7,199 bases of DNA from CAZSGN01 sp964606415 (lineage in GTDB: Bacteria > Bacteroidota > Bacteroidia > Bacteroidales > JBBRXJ01): positions 1 through 7,199 of the forward strand of contig CAZSGN010000144.1 in assembly GCA_964606415.1 (NCBI GenBank), written 5' to 3'. Shown piece by piece: positions 1 through 5,881 of the stretch. The notes below the pieces were generated by a model, which was given only the letters and a program-made list of their open reading frames with translations, did not search any database and was not told the origin of the DNA. The number at the start of each line of letters is the position of its first letter. Within the stretch, counting starts at the first letter, position 1. Made by a program: the position numbers and the translations under genes.

Positions 1-1
1 A

Positions 2-3000
2 GTCAATGACACGAACCAATCTTCATGTAATATAGATTCATATAAATTTAACTGGTCTCATGGCGACCAGGGATCAACCAGCAATATCAATCCCTCTCAT
101 ACATTTAATAATTATACTGATGATGACACGGTTTATACGACCAAGCGCATCGCCACCTCTCCTTATTACTGCAGGAACACAATCGAAAAAGACATCAGTG
201 TACATCCCTTTATCGAAACCAGTTTTTCGCTTGATTCAACCTCAGGTTGTGCAAATTTCAATGCCCGTCTTAAAAACAACTCAAGTCTAACCGACACCTT
301 TTTTCTTGAGTTTGGTGATGGACATGACACCTTAATGACCTCATGGAACCAACTCTCTCATAACTATATCAACAACGACACCACACCAATCAGCCATGAC
401 ATTAAACTAATTGGTAAAAATGAAGAAGGCTGCTATGACTCCACTATTCGAACGGCGAATATTTACCCAAGGGTGAACGCTGCTTTCACGAGCAATCATA
501 CAGAAGGCTGTGATTCAATCAAAGTCCTGTTCACAAATCAATCAGATGGTCACGATCTTAATTATTCCTGGGATTTTGGTGATGGAAGCTCATCCCTCCG
601 GGAAAATCCAGAACATTTATATATCAATAAAGACAGCAGTGCTAAAGCATATATTGTACAATTATCTGCTTTATCCCCGAATTTCTGCACCGATACAACT
701 TACGACACCATTACCGTTCATCCTTATATTAGAGCCCAGTTCACTGTTGACACCGTTTTTGGATGTCATCCTTTCAATGTAGGCATTACAAATAAATCCA
801 TAACAGCAAGTAACTACCTGTGGGATTTTGGTGATGGCAATCAATCAACACGATCTGACTCTGTTTTCTCTCATTTATACAACAACACCAGTTTCACAGA
901 AGATTCCAGCTATACAATCAAGCTGGTTGTTTCTACAACAGGAGGCTGTGCAGACAGTCTGAGCAGAAATATTACAGTATATCATGACATAGAAGCTGAT
1001 TTTTACCCAGATACCACGCGGTCTTGCTCTCCCGCAGAATTTAACTTCACCAATCAATCCCAGGGTGAAAAATATTATTTATGGAATTTTGATAATGGCG
1101 CCACCTCTGTCATTGCAAACCCCACACAAACCTACGAACGCAACCATGATGACACAGCCCGGGCATACCAGGTTTCATTGCTAGTCATTGATTCAATCAA
1201 CTCCTGTACCGCTTTAAAAGACACCATCATTTATGTCAATCCATACAATCGTGCCGAATTTGACATTCCTGATTATATTGATTGCCCCCCTTTCACCACA
1301 ACACTAACTAATTCATCCATTGGAAAAACCAATACTTATCAGTGGTATATCGACAGTATTGCAGAAGGCTCAGCACCCTCTAATAAAGATCCTTTCACTT
1401 ATTCATTTGCTAATAACGGAGACACTACCCGTCAATATCAAATTCTATTAGAAGCAATAAACGATGAAGGATGCAGTTCTTACTACACAGACACACTTGC
1501 TGTCTACCCGAAAGTAAAAGCAGATTTCCTTCGTTCTGACACTGCCGGATGTAGTCCTCTGACAGTTGAATTAACGAACCAAAGCCGAAATGCCAATCAT
1601 TATTACTGGGATCTTGGTGACGAATCCTCTAATACGGATACAACAAGCTCATTTGATCACACCTACACCAATCTAAGCAATACAAAAGATACGACATTCA
1701 CTATTGAATTGAGGGTTAATTCAGATAATTGCAGCGACACTGTCAAAAAGGACATGCTTGTTTATGCAAGCCCTAAAGCCAAGATCGATGCAAGCCCTTC
1801 TATAGGCTGCCCTCCGCTTGACGTGACTATACAAAATAAATCAGAAGTAACCAGTGCCAATTTTTATTGGGATTTTGATGATGGCGATAAAGATACGACC
1901 TCAACACTAGCCAATGTTAATCACCAATACATCAATGATGACACCTTAACTCATAACTTCCGGATAAAACTACATATTGAGACATCCGGCTCATGTACAG
2001 ATAGCGCAACAACAAACATACAAGTCTATCCACTTGTAACAGCAGATTTTGAAATGGACTCTGCATGGGGATGTGGGCAAGAATTAGATATCCAATTCAC
2101 CAATCAAAGCCAAAATGCATTTTTATATTATTGGGATTTTGACAATGGAAATACATCTTTTACAGATGACCAGATCACCCAAACTTTTTACAATATCCAT
2201 AAAGATGATTCCATAAATTACAACGTTGAACTAATAGCTAAGTCCATCAATGAATGTACGGATACCATTAACAAAGAAGTTATTATGTACCCCCTTCCGG
2301 ATGCTGACTTTTCCGTTTCCCCTTTAGATCAGGTATTCACAGATTCAGCCGTTGTTACTTTCGAAAACAAAACCTCATACCGGGAAACCTGGAATTATCA
2401 ATGGTATTTCAATGACAGCACCAACCCAACAGGCTCGACCACCAGCGACTCGATATTCTCTTACACTTACTTTATGTGGGGAGATAAGAATAACTCCTAT
2501 TTACTTTATGACACATTGATAGCCTATTACCCTCCAAGGCCGGAATGCCGGACTATGCATATTGAACCAATCGTCATCCGTCATCCCGAACCGGAAGCAG
2601 AAATCGAACAACTTGACTCAACCGGATGTCAACCGCTAACATTGACCTTTCAAGCAAATTTTCTTAATAATTATTATGACAGTATTTTTTGGTATTTTGA
2701 TGATGAAAGCGATGTTGTAATCAACGAATCTACTGTTGAACACACTTTTCAGGATGCAGGAACCTACAATGTCAAGCTAAAGGTGGTTGGCGAGGGCGGT
2801 ACTGTATGGTATTTTCGTATAGTAAGGGTTTACAGAAAACCCATTGCGGATTTTGAAGTAGAACCTAAAGTATTATTATTACCCAATGCCTCCATCCAGG
2901 TATTCAACCAATCGATTTATGCCGAGGATTATGCCTGGTGGTTTGGAGATGAACCAGCTTTTCAGGAAGCGCCTACAGCAACCAGTCCTGAACCAACCCA

Positions 3001-3421
3001 CACCTATTCAGATTCCGGCACCTATTCAGTCAGGCTTATCGTATCTACAGACCGTCATTGCAAGGACACATTAGTCAAACCAGATTTAATATGGGTTGAT
3101 GACCCCGGACGGGCAGATGCCCCTACAGGATTCAAACCCAGCAAAGAAGGTCCAACAGGCGGATATTTTAATGAAAGTGATGCTTTGCAAAGCCGTATTT
3201 TTATGCCAGTACTGGAAGGAGTCCAGGAAGACAACTACGTCTTTCAGATTTTCAACAGGTGGGGTGAATTAATATTTGAAACCAATGATAAGAATCAAGG
3301 CTGGGATGGTTACTATAACGATAAATTATGTAAGATGGATGTGTACATCTGGAAAATACAAGGTAAATATTTAAACGGACAAAGTTTTGAAAAAGTAGGC
3401 ACGGTAACCTTGCTACAATGA
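2..3421 (+). CDS. Giant secreted PKD-repeat surface protein with type B T9SS C-terminal domain (5' partial)
   Basis: The frame is open without a stop from the left edge, so this is the last 1139 residues of a longer protein. The Met codon at 335 lies inside a PKD unit and is not the true start. The visible part is one partial and eleven complete PKD-like units (221-3118), then a C-terminal domain of about 100 residues (3119-3418) with IFNRWGELIFE, GWDGYYN, VYIWKI and VTLL motifs. These match the CHU_C/gliding-motility-associated type B sorting domain (TIGR04131 type). Known family role: such proteins cross the outer membrane by the type IX system and stay on the surface or are released. PKD units act as beta-sandwich stalks or in binding to proteins and glycans. 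The protein is rich in Asp, Thr, Asn and Ser, and most units hold paired cysteines, which suits an extracellular location. It stops 7 nt before a PorP/SprF gene, so the two are almost certainly one transcription unit. The N-terminal signal peptide and any catalytic or adhesive domain lie outside the window, so the actual ligand or activity cannot be stated. Confidence 0.93.
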   Translation, partial: VNDTNQSSCNIDSYKFNWSHGDQGSTSNINPSHTFNNYTDDDTVYTTKRIATSPYYCRNTIEKDISVHPFIETSFSLDSTSGCANFNARLKNNSSLTDTFFLEFGDGHDTLMTSWNQLSHNYINNDTTPISHDIKLIGKNEEGCYDSTIRTANIYPRVNAAFTSNHTEGCDSIKVLFTNQSDGHDLNYSWDFGDGSSSLRENPEHLYINKDSSAKAYIVQLSALSPNFCTDTTYDTITVHPYIRAQFTVDTVFGCHPFNVGITNKSITASNYLWDFGDGNQSTRSDSVFSHLYNNTSFTEDSSYTIKLVVSTTGGCADSLSRNITVYHDIEADFYPDTTRSCSPAEFNFTNQSQGEKYYLWNFDNGATSVIANPTQTYERNHDDTARAYQVSLLVIDSINSCTALKDTIIYVNPYNRAEFDIPDYIDCPPFTTTLTNSSIGKTNTYQWYIDSIAEGSAPSNKDPFTYSFANNGDTTRQYQILLEAINDEGCSSYYTDTLAVYPKVKADFLRSDTAGCSPLTVELTNQSRNANHYYWDLGDESSNTDTTSSFDHTYTNLSNTKDTTFTIELRVNSDNCSDTVKKDMLVYASPKAKIDASPSIGCPPLDVTIQNKSEVTSANFYWDFDDGDKDTTSTLANVNHQYINDDTLTHNFRIKLHIETSGSCTDSATTNIQVYPLVTADFEMDSAWGCGQELDIQFTNQSQNAFLYYWDFDNGNTSFTDDQITQTFYNIHKDDSINYNVELIAKSINECTDTINKEVIMYPLPDADFSVSPLDQVFTDSAVVTFENKTSYRETWNYQWYFNDSTNPTGSTTSDSIFSYTYFMWGDKNNSYLLYDTLIAYYPPRPECRTMHIEPIVIRHPEPEAEIEQLDSTGCQPLTLTFQANFLNNYYDSIFWYFDDESDVVINESTVEHTFQDAGTYNVKLKVVGEGGTVWYFRIVRVYRKPIADFEVEPKVLLLPNASIQVFNQSIYAEDYAWWFGDEPAFQEAPTATSPEPTHTYSDSGTYSVRLIVSTDRHCKDTLVKPDLIWVDDPGRADAPTGFKPSKEGPTGGYFNESDALQSRIFMPVLEGVQEDNYVFQIFNRWGELIFETNDKNQGWDGYYNDKLCKMDVYIWKIQGKYLNGQSFEKVGTVTLLQ
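221..3118 (+). repeat. Tandem array of eleven PKD-like units
   Basis: Units begin at 221, 482, 737, 998, 1256, 1523, 1781, 2045, 2306, 2600 and 2849, giving lengths of 87, 85, 87, 86, 89, 86, 88, 87, 98, 83 and 90 residues. Each opens with a DF/EF/QF-type strand. Most then have a Gly-Cys and a TNQS-like strand, followed by the PKD core, which varies as YSWDFGDG, YLWDFGDG, YLWNFDNG, FYWDFDDG and so on. The core is eroded in unit 5 (YQWYIDSI), unit 9 (YQWYFNDS) and unit 10 (IFWYFDDE). Units 1-8 carry an acidic D-T or D-S signature (INNDTT, INKDSS, NHDDTA, INDDTL, HKDDSI) before the last strands, where classical PKD has a GTY turn. Only units 10 and 11 keep that turn (DAGTY, DSGTY). The nucleotide sequence has diverged between units, so this is an old protein-level repeat and not a recent DNA tandem array. 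A further partial unit lies at 2-220. Confidence 0.9.
3119..3418 (+). other. Type B T9SS sorting domain (CHU_C-like) at the C-terminus of the PKD protein
   Basis: The last 100 residues begin APTGFKPSKEGPTGGYF and contain, in order, a strand ending QIFNRWGELIFE, the GWDGYYN turn, VYIWKIQGKY and a final VGTVTLLQ. This order and wording are typical of type B T9SS sorting domains in Bacteroidales-like proteins, where the usual FTPNGDG linker is replaced by a GPxGGYF-type linker. Known of the family: type B domains are recognised by the T9SS and usually need a PorP/SprF-like partner, often encoded next door, as here. No cleavage evidence can be read from the sequence. Confidence 0.9.
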
Positions 3422-3428
3422 TGAAATA

Positions 3429-4445
3429 ATGAGTAAAATGATCATTAAAAATATACTTAAATACACCTTTATTCTGTCTGTCTTATTGCTTATGCTAACA
3501 AGCGAGACAAAAGGCCAGGATCCACAATTTAGTCAGTTTTACGCTGCCCCACTATACCTGTCCCCGTCTTTTGCTGGTACATCCAGTCAAAAAACCCGGG
3601 TTGCATTTAATTACCGAAATCAATGGCCGGAAATCCCCAATGCTTTTTCTACCTATGCATTCTCATTTGATCATTACGTATCAAAAATAAAAAGCGGTAT
3701 TGGTGCATTTTTTATGCGTGACCAAGCTGGCCCGGGACATTTAGGCACCACCCAGGTAGGTGGATTGTACAGTTTTAATATCCAGGTTAACCATAATTTC
3801 CACATCCGCCCCGGCGCCCATTTCATGTATGCATACCGTAACATAAACTTCAATGACCTGACCTTTTATCACCAAATGGAGAATTCGAGTATAACGCCGG
3901 ATCTTTATTTCAACCCCGATCATGAACAAGTGGGCGATGTTGATTTCAGTTTATCTGCAATTGCTTACAGTGACCTCTACTGGCTTGGTGTCACAGCTGA
4001 CCACTTATTAAGCCCACAATATTCTTTTTTCGGTGATCAAAGTATCACCCCTATAAAATATTCGATTTTCGGGGGCGCCAGAGTATTGGTCGATGAGCGT
4101 CTTCTTATCCGTAATCAGGAAGATGTCAGTTTTGCCTTTCTTTATAAAAAACAAGGAGCCTTTCAGCAATTTGACCTGGGCGCTTATTATTTTAAAAACC
4201 CTTTAATATTAGGAATTTGGTACAGGGGAATCCCCATCTTTAAAAATAACTTTCCCGGGAGTGATGCTGCCGTATTTCTGGTAGGTTACAGAATAGAAAA
4301 TGTAAGTATTGGTTACAGCTACGACTTCACCATTTCCAAAATGAGAAATCTCACCGGAGGTGCTCATGAATTAAGTCTAATATGGAGTTTCAAAGTAAAG
4401 AAATTCAGACAAAAACCCGCATCACTTCCGTGTCCTGAATTTTAA
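3429..4445 (+). CDS. PorP/SprF-family type IX secretion outer-membrane protein
   Basis: This is a 338-residue protein, a usual length for the family. Residues 1-29 form a signal peptide: a basic start, the hydrophobic run FILSVLLLML, and a likely cut just before QDPQFSQFY. The mature start QDPQFSQFYAAPLYLSPSFAG is the family hallmark (usually LNPAFAG). The C-terminus has GGAHELSLIWSF and ends in PCPEF, both typical. The body alternates short polar and aromatic strands, as expected of an outer-membrane beta-barrel. Known role: SprF is needed for export of the adhesin SprB, and PorP-like proteins bind type B C-terminal domains. With a 7-nt gap after such a cargo gene, it is inferred to be that cargo's dedicated export or anchoring partner. 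I took the first ATG (3429). The Met at codon 4 (3438) also leaves a good signal peptide, and the A-rich leader does not decide between them. A decayed relative of its 3' end lies at 4883-4950. Confidence 0.95.
   Translation: MSKMIIKNILKYTFILSVLLLMLTSETKGQDPQFSQFYAAPLYLSPSFAGTSSQKTRVAFNYRNQWPEIPNAFSTYAFSFDHYVSKIKSGIGAFFMRDQAGPGHLGTTQVGGLYSFNIQVNHNFHIRPGAHFMYAYRNINFNDLTFYHQMENSSITPDLYFNPDHEQVGDVDFSLSAIAYSDLYWLGVTADHLLSPQYSFFGDQSITPIKYSIFGGARVLVDERLLIRNQEDVSFAFLYKKQGAFQQFDLGAYYFKNPLILGIWYRGIPIFKNNFPGSDAAVFLVGYRIENVSIGYSYDFTISKMRNLTGGAHELSLIWSFKVKKFRQKPASLPCPEF
4345..4382 (+). repeat. PorP tail repeat, copy A (inside the live gene)
   Basis: These 38 nt, coding for NLTGGAHELSLI near the C-terminus of the PorP/SprF protein, reappear at 4883-4920 with 32 of 38 identities by hand alignment. 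They are the parent-like sequence for the relic described there. Confidence 0.8.
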
Positions 4446-4471
4446 AACCTGAATGCAAAAATCTTAAAGCA

Positions 4472-4538
4472 ATAAATAATTACTTTTAAATATAAATAGA
4501 GAAATATCATTCATTTATTCACTTTTTGGGATAGTATC
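4472..4538 (+). repeat. Non-coding downstream repeat, copy A (67 nt)
   Basis: It begins 26 nt after the porP stop. It contains ATAAATAATTAC, a run including AAATATAAATAGAGAAATAT, and ends CACTTTTTGGGATAGTATC. Copy B lies at 4924-4985. By hand, the two match at 61 of 62 aligned bases, with one 1-nt and one 4-nt indel, and identity stops sharply after GATAGTATC in both. It could be a conserved 3' untranslated module of porP genes, or the end of a small mobile element. The sequence alone does not decide. Confidence 0.75.
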
Positions 4539-4570
4539 AATTCTGTTCTTTACTTAATGACAAATTCCTT

Positions 4571-4596
4571 CTTCTTTTTCCTTAATGAAAAAGAAG
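4571..4596. repeat. Perfect 10-bp inverted repeat with 6-nt loop
   Basis: CTTCTTTTTC (4571-4580) and GAAAAAGAAG (4587-4596) are perfect reverse complements around the loop CTTAAT. Neither strand has a following T-run, and the stem is mostly A:T pairs, so it is a poor intrinsic terminator. It more likely belongs to the repeat complex that continues to 4797. The words CTTTTTCCTTAATGAAAAAG and GCAAAAAATCAAGG resemble an intergenic repeat I recall from Bacteroidota genomes, which I cannot verify here. Confidence 0.6.
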
Positions 4597-4613
4597 CAAA
4601 AAATCAAGGCTGA

Positions 4614-4797
4614 CAGGGATTTTTTGACAAGTACTACGAAACCAGTTTTTACCACGTAACACAACAGATGGCAGATTTTATGCCAGACAGAAAAAACATA
4701 CTAATAGCAAATCACCAGTTTTCAATAGTCCCGACTGTGTTACTTACCTGTACCCCCCGCCAAAACTGTTTTCTTGACTTGTAGCAAAAAATCCCTG
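4614..4797. repeat. Imperfect inverted repeat of about 184 bp (MITE-like or palindromic intergenic element)
   Basis: The outer 13 bases, CAGGGATTTTTTG at 4614-4626 and CAAAAAATCCCTG at 4785-4797, are perfect reverse complements. Pairing continues inward imperfectly: ACAAGT against ACTTGT, AAACCAGTTTT against AAAACTGTTTT, and GTAACACA (4656-4663) against TGTGTTAC (4736-4743). The central 70 bp is unpaired apart from a small TGGCA...TGCCA stem. The left arm also has a nested AAAAAATC (4598-4605)/GATTTTTT (4618-4625) pair. No coding capacity and no obvious target-site duplication flank it. It may be a degenerate miniature element or a structured RNA; evidence for either is limited to the palindrome. 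Confidence 0.6.
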
Positions 4798-4882
4798 AAC
4801 GCCGGAATAGCTTATATTTAAAATTATTATTTATTTATTGTTGCAGAAAAAAGGCCACAAACAGGTGCTTGCGGCAGGGAAA

Positions 4883-4950
4883 GAAATCTTATCGGCGGCG
4901 CTCATGAATTAAGCTTAATAATGATAAATAATTACTTTAAATATAAATAG
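4883..4950 (+). pseudogene. Relic of the 3' end of a second porP/sprF-like gene
   Basis: The frame starting at 4882 reads RNLIGGAHELSLI, against RNLTGGAHELSLI in the live gene, then runs into unrelated codons (MINNYFKYK) and a stop at 4948. Five of the six base differences in the 38-nt match are synonymous (CTC/CTT, GGA/GGC, GGT/GGC, AGT/AGC, CTA/TTA). Only ACC/ATC changes a residue. That pattern suggests the ancestor was a working paralogue diverging under selection before it decayed. Homology to the live gene begins abruptly at 4883, and the last 86 nt or so between the tail and the downstream repeat are missing relative to the live locus. No start or signal peptide remains, so it is not expected to be functional. 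Confidence 0.65.
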
Positions 4951-4985
4951 AGAAATATCATTTACTCACTTTTTGGGATAGTATC
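4924..4985 (+). repeat. Non-coding downstream repeat, copy B (62 nt)
   Basis: This is the second copy of the element at 4472-4538, placed directly after the porP tail relic. It ends just before the A-rich tract that forms the minus-strand end of the terminator. Relative to copy A it lacks one T in the CTTTTAAA run and a 4-nt block before TTACTCAC. Confidence 0.75.
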
Positions 4986-4996
4986 TCAACTCAATC

Positions 4997-5054
4997 AAAA
5001 AAAACGATTAGACCAAAAGGGAGAATATCTCCAAAGATTTGATCTAATCGTTTT
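4997..5054 (-). terminator. Strong intrinsic terminator for the minus-strand genes, possibly bidirectional
   Basis: AAAACGATTAGA (5001-5012) pairs perfectly with TCTAATCGTTTT (5043-5054). After one mismatch, four more pairs (CAAA/TTTG) follow, and an inner stem GGAGA/TCTCC closes on a 3-nt loop at 5025-5027. Read on the minus strand, the stem is followed by eight T residues (complement of the A-run 4997-5004), a classic intrinsic terminator 52 nt beyond the FKBP stop. On the plus strand only TTTTAATAAT follows, so it may also stop read-through from porP, less efficiently. Confidence 0.88.
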
Positions 5055-5105
5055 AATAATGATTTTATTATTGAGAATCATTTAATTCCCAATCAAAAAA
5101 CTTTA

Positions 5106-5795
5106 TTATTCTTCTTCAATAGAAATCAATTCAACCTCAAAAATCAACAAAGAATTTGGTTTAATAGCACTTCCCTGGGGAGCTCTTTCTCCATAACCTA
5201 AATGAGGAGGGATGAAGAACTTATACTTAGCGCCCTCGGACATTAATTGTAATCCTTCGGTCCACCCTGGTATTACCTGTTCCAGGCGAAAAGATGCAGG
5301 CTCCCCTCTTTCATAAGAACTGTCAAAAGTTGTTCCATCCAGTAATGTTCCCTTATAATGCACCTTAACTTTATCTGTGGTTTCGGGTTTCTCTCCTTCT
5401 CCTTCTTTGATCACTTTATATTGAAGTCCGCTTTCAGTAACCTTCACATCCTTTTTCTTTTTATTTTCCTCCAAAAAAGCAGAAGCTTTTTCCGCGTTAC
5501 CAGATGAAGCCTCTTGCTGTTTTTTCATAAAAAACTGATTAAGTTTTTCGTTGGCTTCTTCTGGCGAAAAGACCATTTCATTGTCTTCATAGTAATCCTG
5601 GATAGCCTTTGCGAGCACATCATAATTCAATTCCAGATCCTCGAAATTGGTTTTAATATTACTACCGAAAGAAACACCCAGCGCATAACTAATGCTGTCT
5701 GTTTCGGTTTCTATTTTCACTGCACTGTTCTGACTGTTGCAGGCAATAAAACTTAAAGCTCCCAATGTAACAAAAACAAAATGCTTAATTTTCAT
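5106..5795 (-). CDS. FKBP-type peptidyl-prolyl cis-trans isomerase, lipoprotein (FkpA/Mip-like)
   Basis: This 229-residue protein catalyses proline cis-trans isomerisation to help fold exported proteins. Residues 1-18 are a lipoprotein signal peptide (hydrophobic FVFVTLGALSFIA) with Cys19 as the lipidation site, so it is membrane-anchored outside the cytoplasm. Residues 30-120 match the FKBP N-terminal dimerisation region (DSISYALGVSFGSNIK, then a charged helix rich in Lys and Glu). Residues 124-226 are the FKBP domain. All the usual pocket residues are present by motif: Tyr147 (VHYKG), Phe157-Asp158, Phe169, Val174-Ile175 and Trp178 (VIPGW), Tyr201 (LGYGERA), Ile211 and Phe219. The enzyme should therefore be active. 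The start is the ATG at 5795, which gives the complete signal peptide. It follows the phosphofructokinase gene by 86 nt of T-rich sequence with no clear Bacteroidota -7 TAnnTTTG box, so co-transcription or an unseen promoter are both possible. It ends at the terminator at 4997-5054. Confidence 0.97.
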   Translation of the reverse strand: MKIKHFVFVTLGALSFIACNSQNSAVKIETETDSISYALGVSFGSNIKTNFEDLELNYDVLAKAIQDYYEDNEMVFSPEEANEKLNQFFMKKQQEASSGNAEKASAFLEENKKKKDVKVTESGLQYKVIKEGEGEKPETTDKVKVHYKGTLLDGTTFDSSYERGEPASFRLEQVIPGWTEGLQLMSEGAKYKFFIPPHLGYGERAPQGSAIKPNSLLIFEVELISIEEE

Positions 5796-5881
5796 AATAA
5801 TTATTTTAATGATTTATTAATAAAACCTGTTATCTGTAAAGAAAAGAAGAATTTAATAAATAAAAAAGAAAAAAACAGAGA

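Larger units (their letters stand above)
4446..5105. other. Gene-free stretch between convergent gene sets, rich in repeats and relics
   Basis: No credible intact gene is seen on either strand over about 660 bp. From left to right it holds repeat copy A (4472-4538), a 10-bp-stem hairpin (4571-4596), an imperfect inverted repeat (4614-4797), an AT-rich spacer, the relic of a second porP 3' end (4883-4950) overlapping repeat copy B (4924-4985), and the terminator hairpin (4997-5054). The mix of relic and palindromic repeats suggests a site where a gene duplicate has been lost and small repeats have accumulated. Confidence 0.8.

Noticed and set aside
60..290. 76-codon plus-strand open frame
   Set aside because: It lies in another frame over the PKD protein's coding sequence, which is open through here, and its translation shows no domain or signal features.
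221..3118. Tandem DNA repeat or CRISPR-like array
   Set aside because: The periodicity is about 260 nt and exists at protein level only, with diverged nucleotides, so it reflects PKD domains.
4571..4596. Hairpin as the terminator of the porP gene
   Set aside because: The stem is A/T-dominated and not followed by a T-run on the plus strand. The hairpin at 5001-5054 is the better candidate.
5514..5756. 80-codon plus-strand open frame opposite the FKBP gene
   Set aside because: It is a shadow of the N-terminal and signal-peptide region of the FKBP lipoprotein, with no independent support.
5813..5824. 12-bp perfect palindrome TTTATTAATAAA upstream of the FKBP start
   Set aside because: It consists only of A and T in an AT-rich gap, so chance is a sufficient explanation. 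No matching second site was seen.
5856..5881. T-rich run on the minus strand just after the phosphofructokinase stop, as a terminator
   Set aside because: There is no hairpin in front of the T-run, so an intrinsic terminator between pfk and the FKBP gene cannot be supported.
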